From positions 175,081 through 239,080 of the forward strand of contig NZ_KE159567.1 of the NCBI RefSeq assembly GCF_000403845.2: 64,000 nt of DNA, given 5' to 3'. The position numbers were made by a program, and so were the translations under genes. The notes beneath the pieces are model-generated. The model made no database searches. It was not told where the DNA came from and saw nothing but the letters and a program-made list of their open reading frames with translations. Below are positions 1-8,257 of the stretch, in pieces. Source of the DNA: Eubacterium sp. 14-2 (lineage in GTDB: Bacteria > Bacillota > Clostridia > Lachnospirales > Lachnospiraceae). Positions within the stretch are counted from its first letter, which is position 1. The number at the start of each line of letters is the position of its first letter.

Positions 1-209
1 TTTTTTTCACGGGTAATTTTCAACACGGAAATCCCGTCCAGAACAGGGAGCATCCGGTCCAAAAGAATCAGGTCATGGGACTGCTGTTCGATAAAATGCA
101 GCCCTTCTTCCCCGTCATGGCATACGTCAGTTTCAAAATGGCTGTGCTCCAGCTGAAAGCGAAGGGTTTCTGCCAGGGATTTATCGTCTTCTATAATCAG
201 TATTCGCAT
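1..209 (-). CDS. OmpR-family response regulator, N-terminal part (cut by window edge)
   Basis: The leftward frame beginning at 209 reads MRILIIEDDKSLAETLRF and runs off the left edge. It is a receiver domain: the acidic pair in IIEDD binds Mg2+, and the phospho-accepting Asp sits in LILLDRMLP near residue 52. The start is preceded by GGAGG at good spacing. The output domain is outside the window, so assignment to the OmpR class rests on the receiver style and on the direct-repeat boxes in the adjoining promoter. It diverges from the ABC/HlyD operon and probably controls that operon and itself; this is inference. Confidence 0.85.
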   Translation of the reverse strand, partial: MRILIIEDDKSLAETLRFQLEHSHFETDVCHDGEEGLHFIEQQSHDLILLDRMLPVLDGISVLKITREK

Positions 210-294
210 AGGAATCGCCTCCGTTGGTTGTCTGCAGTCAGAACAATTTTCAGGAAAACAGGAATTTTCCATCCTTTTTATTATTTATAGGATT

Positions 295-340
295 AGGGTG
301 TCAAAAGGGTGCGCCCCACCAAAGATGCTTTTGACACCCT
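295..340. repeat. 13-bp inverted repeat (hairpin) in divergent intergenic region
   Basis: AGGGTGTCAAAAG at 295-307 is exactly inverted at 328-340, with a GC-rich inner segment (GGTGCGCCCCACC) that can itself pair. It falls in the 5' leader of the response regulator transcript. No T tract follows in either direction, so it is not a standard terminator. It may be an mRNA hairpin or a dispersed intergenic repeat; its function is unknown. Confidence 0.6.
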
Positions 341-353
341 GATCTTTATAATC

Positions 354-434
354 AGTTTAACACATCTGTCTCTAATTTATCTCTAAAAAATTTTAAATAC
401 TTTAGAGAAAGATTAGAGACAGATGTGCTATTCT
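354..434. promoter_or_regulatory. Mirror-image divergent promoters with OmpR-type direct-repeat boxes
   Basis: A 27-bp imperfect inverted repeat (361-387 against 401-427, 25 of 27 matches) separates the response regulator from the ABC operon. Each arm holds two TCTCTAA heptamers 11 bp apart (369-375 and 380-386; inverted copies at 402-408 and 413-419). That spacing is typical of OmpR/PhoB-family sites. Each arm ends in TG, giving extended -10 elements: TGCTATTCT rightward (426-434) and TGTTAAACT leftward (362-354). Neither side has a good -35, which fits activator-dependent promoters. Binding by the adjacent regulator is inference. Confidence 0.6.
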
Positions 435-478
435 TGTGTCCAGATTCCAAAACAGACTGACATAAAGGAGGAAAATGC

Positions 479-2893
479 ATGAAGAAGTATCAAAGATTAA
501 AACGAACGACAGGAATTTTATTAACAGCTGCGCTGATTCTGGGAAGCCTTTCCGGCTGCAGTAAAAAAGAAGAAGCCGGAAGCGGACAGGAAGCCATGGA
601 AGAAAGCGGGACAGGAAACGGCGGGGGAGGAACTGCCATGGGGCGTTTCCTGGAAGAAGAAATAGCGCTTCCCACAGATTTTTATGATATTTACGATATG
701 AAGAAGCTGGAGGACGGAACCATCCGTTTTATGGGAAATGATGGAAATGGCGTAAAAAGTATATGGGATTCCAAAGACTCCGGTACAACCTGGGAGAAAG
801 CCTTTGATTTACCGGAAGAATTTCAGGATGAGAATGCAGGGTATATAGACTATGCTGCCATTTCTTCCGATGGGCAGAGCGCATGCGTTTTTAATGAAAT
901 TGTGAGCGGAAGCGGGATAAATCCGGCAATATATATCCTGGACCGGGAAGGAAAGGCAGACAGGCTTCCCTTTGATATACCAGAAGTGAAAGGGGAAACG
1001 TCAGGTCCTCAGTTTGTATTCAGCGATGACAGCGAACATCCGGAAAGAGTGGACGATGGAGCAGATACTGAAGAACCGGGAACAGAAGATGAATCAGAAA
1101 ATGAAGAGAATCCTTCCGGTGAAGGAACCGGTATCAGAAACATGGTGCTGGATTTAAAATTTCTGGGCAGCGACCAGCTTCTGATTAAAGATATCAGGGA
1201 TAACATTTATCAGGTCAGCATTGCAGACGGAAGCATAAAACAGACCTATGAGTTTGACGGAAGCGTGGAATCTCATCAGTGCTTTGTGGCCGGGAAAACC
1301 ATGGTCATTCAGACCAGTACGGAAACCCTTCTGTATGATACGGAAACAGGAGAGCAGAAGCAGGCAGAGGAAGCATTGCGGAAGGCAGTTTCCGAAAACG
1401 GAGCCTTTACTGTGACTGACACCACAGACAATGGAGAAAGTATTTACGGTCTGTCCAGAGGCGGCCTTTATCACTATAAATTCGGCGGCAGCGTGTTAGA
1501 ACAGCTGATTGACGGGACCATGAATTCCCTGGGTGGGCCATCTTTTTATGCAAATGCCCTGACCATGTTGGATGAGCAGAATCTGCTGGTGGTAGCCAAT
1601 GACGACAATTCCGGTAAACCGGGAGGCATGGTACTGCTGAAATATACTTATTCTCCGGATACCCCTGCAAAGCCGGATAAAGAGCTGAAAGTATATTCTC
1701 TTTATAATAATAAAGAACTGCGGCAGGCCATCAGCAGTTTTCAGAAAGAACATGCGGATATTTATATCAATTATGAAGTGGCAATGTCAGAGGAAAGCGG
1801 AATGACCGTCTCTGACGCACTGAAAACACTGACCACAGAGATTATGGCGGGCAAAGGCCCGGATGTACTGGTACTGGATGGGATGCCCGTGGAAACCTAT
1901 ATGGAAAAGGGAATCCTGAAAGACATTTCTTCTGTGGTTACGGAGGGAAATTATTTTGAAAGCATTCTGAAAGCCTGGGAGGATGAACAGGGACAGCTCT
2001 GTGCCATTCCGGCCCGGTTTAAAATTCCGGTGATTCAGGCGTCCGGACAGTATTTTACAGAAGATTTTGACGAACTGACACAGAAGGCAGGATGTCTGGC
2101 GGGCCAGCATCCGGATGAAATTATCCGGAAATTCTGGTATACCTGCGGAACGGCCTGGAAGAAAGATGACAACACGCTGGATGAAGGAAAAATCACTGAA
2201 TTTTTAACGAAGCTGAAAAATGCTTACGGAGAATACGACAGCAGTGTGGAGAATGTAAGTACGGACGTGGGATTCGCAGAAGAAGGAAAAGAAGTGAGTA
2301 TGGCGAACCGCGACAGTATCAGTCAGGGAGTTTTTGATGTGGCATTTGGCGACATCAAAGTAAATGTGGGACTGCTGGGCGGTTATGATATGGATTATAT
2401 ACTGGCAGCCAACAAAAAGCTGGGGGACGGAGACTACGGACATATGCCCGGACAGGCGGAAAATGTATTTGTACCGGCCATGATTATGGGAATCAGCAGC
2501 AAGAGCACTCAGCCGGAAGCAGCAGAGGAATTTGTAAAATTCCTGTTTACGACTCAGGCCCAGAAATTTTTTCAGGGAGGCGGATTTGCTGTGGAAAAAG
2601 ACGCATTCCGCACTACCAATGACGGACACGAGTATGAAGGAAAAGAAGGCCTGGTGGGTGTAGGCGGAGCAGGTATGGACAGAATCCTGGATTATGAACT
2701 GAAGCCCAGAACGGAAGAAGAAATGAAGAAATTTACAGAGCTGGCAGAGTCCCTTACCACTCCTTCCCTGCAGGATGAAGTAATCCGTGACGCAGTGGTG
2801 GAACAGGGAGAAAAAGTGCTGAAGGGAGAACTGAGTCCCGAAGAAGCCGCCGGCGCCATTATGCAGAAAGTAAATCTGTATCTGGCGGAATAG
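479..2893 (+). CDS. Extracellular solute-binding lipoprotein with N-terminal propeller-like domain
   Basis: The 804-residue protein has a lipoprotein signal ending in LGSLSGC (Cys27). Residues about 60-400 form a beta-rich region with sialidase/BNR-like strands (GTTWEKAFDLP) and an acidic low-complexity stretch near 185-215. From about residue 405 it resembles family 1 sugar-type solute-binding proteins (KELKVYSLYNNKELRQAI; GPDVLVLDGMP). Ordinary members are about 400-450 residues, so this is a fusion roughly twice normal length. It is followed at once by two permeases of the MalF/MalG type. An AAAGGAGG site precedes the ATG. The ligand is unknown; the propeller could add a second binding or sensing module. 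Confidence 0.85.
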   Translation: MKKYQRLKRTTGILLTAALILGSLSGCSKKEEAGSGQEAMEESGTGNGGGGTAMGRFLEEEIALPTDFYDIYDMKKLEDGTIRFMGNDGNGVKSIWDSKDSGTTWEKAFDLPEEFQDENAGYIDYAAISSDGQSACVFNEIVSGSGINPAIYILDREGKADRLPFDIPEVKGETSGPQFVFSDDSEHPERVDDGADTEEPGTEDESENEENPSGEGTGIRNMVLDLKFLGSDQLLIKDIRDNIYQVSIADGSIKQTYEFDGSVESHQCFVAGKTMVIQTSTETLLYDTETGEQKQAEEALRKAVSENGAFTVTDTTDNGESIYGLSRGGLYHYKFGGSVLEQLIDGTMNSLGGPSFYANALTMLDEQNLLVVANDDNSGKPGGMVLLKYTYSPDTPAKPDKELKVYSLYNNKELRQAISSFQKEHADIYINYEVAMSEESGMTVSDALKTLTTEIMAGKGPDVLVLDGMPVETYMEKGILKDISSVVTEGNYFESILKAWEDEQGQLCAIPARFKIPVIQASGQYFTEDFDELTQKAGCLAGQHPDEIIRKFWYTCGTAWKKDDNTLDEGKITEFLTKLKNAYGEYDSSVENVSTDVGFAEEGKEVSMANRDSISQGVFDVAFGDIKVNVGLLGGYDMDYILAANKKLGDGDYGHMPGQAENVFVPAMIMGISSKSTQPEAAEEFVKFLFTTQAQKFFQGGGFAVEKDAFRTTNDGHEYEGKEGLVGVGGAGMDRILDYELKPRTEEEMKKFTELAESLTTPSLQDEVIRDAVVEQGEKVLKGELSPEEAAGAIMQKVNLYLAE

Positions 2894-2898
2894 AACAT

Positions 2899-3801
2899 AT
2901 GGGGGCAGAAATGACACGCAGAAACAGAAAAAATCAGAGAAATGAAAATAAGGCGGGATCATACGGTAAAAAGTGGCGGGGCCTCATGTGGATTCTGCCA
3001 GGGTTTTCGGGAGTGCTGATATTCTATCTTCTGCCCTTTGGAGACGTGGTACGCCGCTCCTTTCTGGGAGCGGTAGACAACCGCTTTGTGGGCGCCGCCA
3101 ATTACCGGACGGTGTTAGAGAACGGGGCATTTCAGCTGGCAGTGAAAAATACCCTTAAGTTCACCCTGATTTGTATCCCGGCTCTTATCCTTACAGCTCT
3201 GGTCTGCGCAGTGGTGTTGTACCGAAGCAAATACGGGGGAATCATGAAAAGTGCATTTCTGATGCCCATGGCTCTGCCAGCAGTGTCTGTGGCTCTGGTG
3301 TGGCGTCTTCTGTTTCACGAACAGGGTCTGGTAAATCAGTGGCTCTGTCACCTGGGCTGCGGGGGAAAGGACTGGATGAATACAGAGCAGGCGTTTTGGA
3401 TACTGGTTCTTAGCTATATCTGGAAAAACCTTGGCTATGACATTGTACTGTGGATGGCCGGACTTGCCGGAATTTCAGAAAATATATATGAGGCGGCCAG
3501 AGTGGACGGAGCCGGGGAATGGCAGTGTTTTAGAAGCATTACTCTGCCAAATCTGAAATCATCCCTGTATACCATAACGGTATTGTCCTTTCTGAATTCC
3601 TTTAAGGTATTCCGGGAGGCGTATCTGGTGGCCGGAGACTATCCCCATGAAAGCATTTATATGATGCAGCACCTGTTTAATAACTGGTTTCGAACCTTTT
3701 CCTTCGACAAAATGGCGGCAGCGGCAGTGCTTGAGAGCATTGTGCTTCTGGGGTTGATTCTGCTTTTACAGAAATCCTGGGACAGTGAGGAAAAATACTG
3801 A
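2899..3801 (+). CDS. Sugar-type ABC transporter permease (MalF-like)
   Basis: This inner-membrane permease of about 300 residues has six likely membrane segments. Its cytoplasmic EAA loop (YEAARVDGAGEWQCFRSITL) contacts the ATPase. It starts 5 bp after the binding-protein stop, so translational coupling is likely; an in-frame ATG at 2911, preceded by GGGGG, is an alternative start. No ATPase gene lies in the operon. Such importers in Firmicutes often borrow a shared MsmX-type ATPase encoded elsewhere, which is the likely case here. Confidence 0.9.
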   Translation: MGAEMTRRNRKNQRNENKAGSYGKKWRGLMWILPGFSGVLIFYLLPFGDVVRRSFLGAVDNRFVGAANYRTVLENGAFQLAVKNTLKFTLICIPALILTALVCAVVLYRSKYGGIMKSAFLMPMALPAVSVALVWRLLFHEQGLVNQWLCHLGCGGKDWMNTEQAFWILVLSYIWKNLGYDIVLWMAGLAGISENIYEAARVDGAGEWQCFRSITLPNLKSSLYTITVLSFLNSFKVFREAYLVAGDYPHESIYMMQHLFNNWFRTFSFDKMAAAAVLESIVLLGLILLLQKSWDSEEKY

Positions 3802-3817
3802 TATTATGGAGGATGGG

Positions 3818-4714
3818 ATGTTAATGCAAAGAATTTCAGACAGGAAAAGAAGACAGAAAAAAAGATTCCATGGAGGGCAGAAATTGCTGTGGGCCCTTTT
3901 GGGGGTACTTGCCCTTATCACATTGTACCCGGTGATTTTTCTGTTGGCAGGTTCTTTTATGGGCAGAGATGAGCTGGGCATTTATCTGGGAGCAGTCATT
4001 GGGGGAAACGAGGGATATGCGGATTTTCCCCTGCTGCCCCATTACCCCACCCTGCGGCATTATGTGGAGATTTTTCTGGATTCTCCGGAATTTTTTGTCA
4101 TGTTCTGGAATTCCGTCCGGATTACCTTTGGGGTACTGGCCGGACAGCTTGTGGTGGGAACCATGGCCGCCTGGGGATTTGCAAAATATGAATTTCCATG
4201 GAAAAAGGGATTTTTTCTGATTTACATGATACTCATGCTGATGCCCTTTCAGGTGCTGATGCTGTCAGACTATCTGGTGCTGGACAGACTGAAGCTGACG
4301 GATAACCTCTGGGGAATTATTCTTCCTGGAGTTTTTTCCACCTTTCCGGTGTTTATTATTTACCGTTTTTTTACGGAAATTCCCGACAGTCTGCTGGAAT
4401 CTGCCAGGCTGGACGGAGCCGGAGAGTGGCAGCTGTTTTACCATATCGGCCTGCCTGTGGGCTCCTCCGGCGTGATTGCCGCCATGGTTCTGGGATTTCT
4501 GGAATACTGGAGCCTGATAGAACAGCCCCTGACTTTTCTGAAAGAAAAGAAACTGTTTCCCCTGTCGGTGTTTCTGCCGGACATTACCTCAGTCCGCCAG
4601 TCCGGCATGGCATTTGCAGCGTCGGTGGTCACGTTTCTTCCGGCATTGCTGGTATTCCTGGGAGGGCAGGACTATCTGGAAAAAGGGATTATGGCAGGTG
4701 CGGTAAAAGAATGA
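3818..4714 (+). CDS. Sugar-type ABC transporter permease (MalG-like)
   Basis: The second permease subunit has about 298 residues, six likely membrane segments and the EAA loop SARLDGAGEWQLFYHIGLP. I chose ATG 3818 because GGAGG at 3808-3812 lies 5 bp upstream. A longer frame opening at GTG 3785 would overlap the previous gene and lacks a ribosome site. It forms a heterodimer with the preceding MalF-like protein. The substrate cannot be read from the sequence. Confidence 0.9.
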   Translation: MLMQRISDRKRRQKKRFHGGQKLLWALLGVLALITLYPVIFLLAGSFMGRDELGIYLGAVIGGNEGYADFPLLPHYPTLRHYVEIFLDSPEFFVMFWNSVRITFGVLAGQLVVGTMAAWGFAKYEFPWKKGFFLIYMILMLMPFQVLMLSDYLVLDRLKLTDNLWGIILPGVFSTFPVFIIYRFFTEIPDSLLESARLDGAGEWQLFYHIGLPVGSSGVIAAMVLGFLEYWSLIEQPLTFLKEKKLFPLSVFLPDITSVRQSGMAFAASVVTFLPALLVFLGGQDYLEKGIMAGAVKE

Positions 4715-4773
4715 TTAGTGAGAATTTCGGCCTTTTATAAGGGCCGGACAGAGTATTTCGAAAGGAACAGACC

Positions 4774-6252
4774 ATGGACAGAAAGAAAATATTTGGAATA
4801 TTCGGCGGATTCCTGGCGGTGATGCTTGGTTTTACCATATTATCCAGAGGGGTGAGCGGGGCATCCATGGCCAGGGTGGAAACAGTGAAGATTTCCACAG
4901 GAACCATTGACCATACCGTCACAGGAAGCGGCAGAGTGGAAGCAGGAAAGGAAGTGGCAGTTTATACGGAAAGCGGGCAGCGGGTGAAGGAAATTTTTGT
5001 CCGGGAGGGACAGACCGTGGAAGAAGGAGAACTGCTGTTTACCATAGATATGGAAGAACTGGAAGAACAGATTCTGGAAGCCAGACAGGAGATGGAAAAA
5101 GCCAGACTGCAGAATCAGGACGCCCAGAGCGCCAGCAGTGTGGAACGAAAGAACCGGGAACTGAGACAGAACCGGGCGCAGGAAGATTACAGCCAGGCAG
5201 TTTCTCAGGGAGACGCGCAGGTGGCCGCAGCAAAGGCAGCCCTGGATGAGGCGCAGCAGGCGCTGGAGGAATTTTTGAGCCATCCTGTGCCGGAAGCTGA
5301 AAAAGACGGAAATGACAATGGGGCACAGGAGGCATATCATCCGGATGGGGCAGAAGGGGATGGACAGGAAGCAGAAGACCAGGTACAGCCAAAGAAAGAC
5401 GAAGAGAGCCAGGAACCAGAATCAGCACCAGATGCTTCCGCCCAGGAGACGGAAAAAGCCCGTCTGGAACAGGCGGTATCAGAGGCGCAGGCAGCCTATG
5501 AAGCGGCCCTATCCTCACGGGCAGAAAATGTAAAGAATGCCGCCAGAGAGTTAGAGGACGCTTCCCAGCAGAAAGCCGCGGACAGTACCTCAAAGCAGAA
5601 CGAAATTACCAGGCAGCAGCAGGAGCTGGCATTGAATAAACTGCTGGCTCTGCAGGAGGCGGAAGGGAAAATCACAGCTTCCGTCCGGGGAATGATAACC
5701 AACATTTCCATTGTCACAGGGGATTTTACCACAGAGGGAACGGCCATGCGGCTGGCAGACACCTCAAAGGGCGGAAGACTCACGGTGACTGTGGATAAAT
5801 TTTATGAGGAATATGTCAGCAGTGGAAGTCCGGTTATTATTACCCCCTCCGGCAACAAAGAGAAAATCAGCGGTTATACCGTTGCCGGGGTGACTGAAAA
5901 TGAAGAAGATGACAGTCTTCTGGACGTGACGGTGGATTTACCGGAGGGCGTGCTGGATGCAGGTGCCAGTGCGGAAGTGGAAATCACTCAGAAATCAGAA
6001 AATTACAGTACCGTGATTCCCATTCAGGCATTGCGGGAAGCAGAAAGAGGCTATTATGTGCTGGTGCTGCAGGAAGAACAGGGCGTTATGGGAACAGAAC
6101 TTGTGGTGAGACGTCTGGAAGTGAAAGTCAGGGACAAAAACGATAGCAAAGCGGCCCTTGAGGACGGAATGCTGACCGGAGACCAGGAGGTGGTCAGCAG
6201 CTCCAGCCGGCCGCTGGAAGACGGAAGCAGGGTCAGAAGGAAAGAGTTATGA
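4774..6252 (+). CDS. HlyD/MacA-like membrane fusion (efflux adaptor) protein
   Basis: The 492-residue protein has one N-terminal membrane anchor. A first lipoyl half-motif (GRVEAGKEVAVYTESGQRVKEIFV) is followed by a long coiled coil interrupted by an acidic, Gln-rich insert (about residues 165-235), a second lipoyl half (ITASVRGMITNISIVTGDF) and beta-barrel domains. Such adaptors link an ABC exporter to the outside. Here it sits behind sugar-type permeases and before a MacB-like membrane protein, with no exporter ATPase nearby. It overlaps the next gene by 4 bp (ATGA). Confidence 0.85.
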   Translation: MDRKKIFGIFGGFLAVMLGFTILSRGVSGASMARVETVKISTGTIDHTVTGSGRVEAGKEVAVYTESGQRVKEIFVREGQTVEEGELLFTIDMEELEEQILEARQEMEKARLQNQDAQSASSVERKNRELRQNRAQEDYSQAVSQGDAQVAAAKAALDEAQQALEEFLSHPVPEAEKDGNDNGAQEAYHPDGAEGDGQEAEDQVQPKKDEESQEPESAPDASAQETEKARLEQAVSEAQAAYEAALSSRAENVKNAARELEDASQQKAADSTSKQNEITRQQQELALNKLLALQEAEGKITASVRGMITNISIVTGDFTTEGTAMRLADTSKGGRLTVTVDKFYEEYVSSGSPVIITPSGNKEKISGYTVAGVTENEEDDSLLDVTVDLPEGVLDAGASAEVEITQKSENYSTVIPIQALREAERGYYVLVLQEEQGVMGTELVVRRLEVKVRDKNDSKAALEDGMLTGDQEVVSSSSRPLEDGSRVRRKEL

Positions 6253-7406
6253 TAAACAGAATCGGGAAATATCTGCTTATGGCAGCAGTTTTCGGAATTA
6301 CGGCGGCGCTGTCCGGTCTGTCAGCTGCCGCCTGGGGCAGACTGATTTCGGCAGAAGACACGGTGAAATTCTGTCTGAAACAGCCTGTCACTGTTTCGGA
6401 GGCTCTGGAGGCGGCAGAGCAGAATCAGCAGATAAAGGAAGCATTTCAGCAGGGAAAAACAGAAACAGGACAGCCTCTGGATTTCTGTATCTGGGGCAGG
6501 AAAGAAGATGTGCTGCTGACGAACGGGAATCTGTCCGGACAGGCACAGGCAGACGCTATTTTACTGTGCGGCAATCCGGAACTGGTGTTTGGAGATTCCC
6601 GCCTTCCGGCGCCGGAGGATACGGAAGGCTGTCTGACAGATGAAAAGACAGCCTGGGAACTGTTCGGCAGTCTGGATGTGGTGGGAAAGGAGATTACCTG
6701 TCAGGAAAAAACCTATACCATCCGAAAGGTGATAGCAGGCCAGGAACCTTTTATCGCCTTCCAGGTAAACCACCTTTCCGAAAAAGGACAAAAAAAGAGT
6801 TTTCAGGATTCAAAAACGGATGTTCCGGCAGGAAGTACAGAGGGGAAAAGAGGGCAGGAAGAACTGCTGGACCGGATGGAGGTCAGCCTGCCGGAACATG
6901 TGTCAGCCGGCGACCTTCCATCCATCTGCATGAGCCAGCTGGGGATTTCCCCGGAAATTCTGGATCTGGAGCTTTTGCGGGGAATCGGCGGGGCCTGCCT
7001 GCTGCTGGCGCCTGTTACAGTCAGTATTTTTTTTGCACGGTATCTCTGGCGGCAGTACAGAGCAGAGAATTCTCTTCCCGAAAAAGCGGCGGCGGCCGGA
7101 TGCTGCCTGCTGCTGGGAATACTGCTTGTGTTTTTTCTGAAAAATCAGGTGCATATACCCGATGCCTACCTTCCCTCGCGGTGGTCTGAATTTTCTTTCT
7201 GGAGCAATTTATGGAAGGAAAAAACAGAAGGGATAAAACTGCTGGTGCAGATGCCGAAATCAGAGCCGGATATTCAGTGGATGAAGGATTTTTCCCGGAC
7301 AGCCGTGCTGGGACTGCTGGCAGAAGTGTCTGTTGTTATAAGCGGAACCTTTTATTTTGCAGGAAAGGGGCGGGGTCAGCAGAAGGAAACACAGAAAAAG
7401 ACATAA
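6249..7406 (+). CDS. Membrane protein with MacB/FtsX-like extracellular domain
   Basis: The 385-residue protein has an N-terminal membrane segment (about 5-27), a soluble region of about 210 residues and two or three C-terminal membrane segments (about 244-262, 279-299 and 353-373). The phrases CLTDEKTAWELFGSLDVVGKEI and TYTIRKVI resemble the periplasmic core domain of MacB-type permeases (cvTdeeaA..LFGs.dvvGk.i). No FtsX signature is complete. The start overlaps the HlyD-like gene by 4 bp, so the two probably form one complex. No ATPase partner is visible; function is unknown. Confidence 0.6.
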   Translation: MINRIGKYLLMAAVFGITAALSGLSAAAWGRLISAEDTVKFCLKQPVTVSEALEAAEQNQQIKEAFQQGKTETGQPLDFCIWGRKEDVLLTNGNLSGQAQADAILLCGNPELVFGDSRLPAPEDTEGCLTDEKTAWELFGSLDVVGKEITCQEKTYTIRKVIAGQEPFIAFQVNHLSEKGQKKSFQDSKTDVPAGSTEGKRGQEELLDRMEVSLPEHVSAGDLPSICMSQLGISPEILDLELLRGIGGACLLLAPVTVSIFFARYLWRQYRAENSLPEKAAAAGCCLLLGILLVFFLKNQVHIPDAYLPSRWSEFSFWSNLWKEKTEGIKLLVQMPKSEPDIQWMKDFSRTAVLGLLAEVSVVISGTFYFAGKGRGQQKETQKKT

Positions 7407-7411
7407 AAAAT

Positions 7412-7457
7412 GAAATCAGCCATGACTTTTCAATTATGAAGGGTTTTGGCTGATTTC
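7412..7457 (+). terminator. Hairpin after ABC/HlyD operon
   Basis: GAAATCAGCC at 7412-7421 pairs exactly with GGCTGATTTC at 7448-7457, and an inner stem can form in the loop. It follows the last operon gene by 6 bp. The T tract is weak, so termination efficiency is uncertain. Confidence 0.5.
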
Positions 7458-7472
7458 TGTCTGACAATTAAA

Positions 7473-7501
7473 TTGAATTTCGGGATAAGATTTGATATAA
7501 T
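7473..7501 (+). promoter_or_regulatory. Sigma-A-type promoter
   Basis: TTGAAT, a 17-bp spacer and TATAAT at 7496-7501 lie 72 bp before the ArsC/Spx-like gene. The spacing and perfect -10 make this a confident vegetative promoter for the short gene run that follows. Confidence 0.7.
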
Positions 7502-7573
7502 AACAGAAGCAATGATAGCTGTACAGAGCCCCCTGGATTCCGGAAATCAGGGGAAGATAAGGAGGAACACAGC

Positions 7574-7930
7574 ATGGAATGTCTGTTTGTGGAATATCCC
7601 AAATGTACCACCTGCCAGAAAGCGAAAAAATGGCTGGAAGAGCGGCAGACTGTTTTTGCAGACCGCCATATCAGAGAGCAGAACCCCACCTCGGAGGAAT
7701 TAAAGGAATGGCATGAAAGAAGCGGCCTGGATATCAAACGTTTTTTCAATACCAGCGGAATGGTGTATAAGGAACTGAAATTAAAGGATCGTCTGCCTCA
7801 GATGACACTGGAGGAAAAATATGAGCTCCTTGCCACCGACGGAATGCTGGTGAAAAGGCCCATACTGGTGACAGAGCGGGGCGTCACCACAGGATTTAAA
7901 CCGGAAGAATGGGAGAAATTACTGGGATGA
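7574..7930 (+). CDS. ArsC/Spx-family thioredoxin-fold protein
   Basis: The 118-residue protein begins MECLFVEYPKCTTCQKAKKW, with a CTTC redox motif where ArsC/Spx/YffB proteins carry CxxC or CxxS. RPILVTERGVTTGFKPEEW is the conserved C-terminal signature of the family. It could be an oxidoreductase or an Spx-type RNA polymerase binder; sequence alone does not decide. GGAGG lies before the ATG. The next gene starts at an ATGA overlap. Confidence 0.85.
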   Translation: MECLFVEYPKCTTCQKAKKWLEERQTVFADRHIREQNPTSEELKEWHERSGLDIKRFFNTSGMVYKELKLKDRLPQMTLEEKYELLATDGMLVKRPILVTERGVTTGFKPEEWEKLLG

Positions 7931-8205
7931 TGGAAATCATACGGGAACATCTGATATTTACCGGAAGGGTACAGGGTGTGGGGTTTCGTTTTAAAGCACA
8001 GCACCTGGCCAGACATTACGGAGTAACCGGCTGGATACGAAATAATTACGACGGGTCTGTGGAGGCCCAGATGCAGGGCCGGGAAGAAGAACTGGACAAA
8101 ATCATTCAGTCTCTGCAGCAGGATTCCTATATACGCATAGACTGGATTACCAGAAATCGCATAGAGACAGAGTCGGGGGAACGGAGTTTTTCCGTAAGAC
8201 ACTGA
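7927..8205 (+). CDS. acyP: Acylphosphatase
   Basis: This protein of about 92 residues carries the acylphosphatase signature: GRVQGVGFRFKAQHLARHYG with the phosphate-binding loop and catalytic Arg, then GWIRNNYDGSVEAQMQG with the catalytic Asn. It hydrolyses the carboxyl-phosphate bond of acylphosphates. I place the start at ATG 7927, which overlaps the upstream TGA; a longer frame from 7909 would extend into the ArsC-like gene. Confidence 0.9.
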   Translation: MMEIIREHLIFTGRVQGVGFRFKAQHLARHYGVTGWIRNNYDGSVEAQMQGREEELDKIIQSLQQDSYIRIDWITRNRIETESGERSFSVRH

Positions 8206-8257
8206 CAGGAATCATACCCTGTCTGAGCGGCGGGGTATCAGAAAAGGAGGAGAAGTT

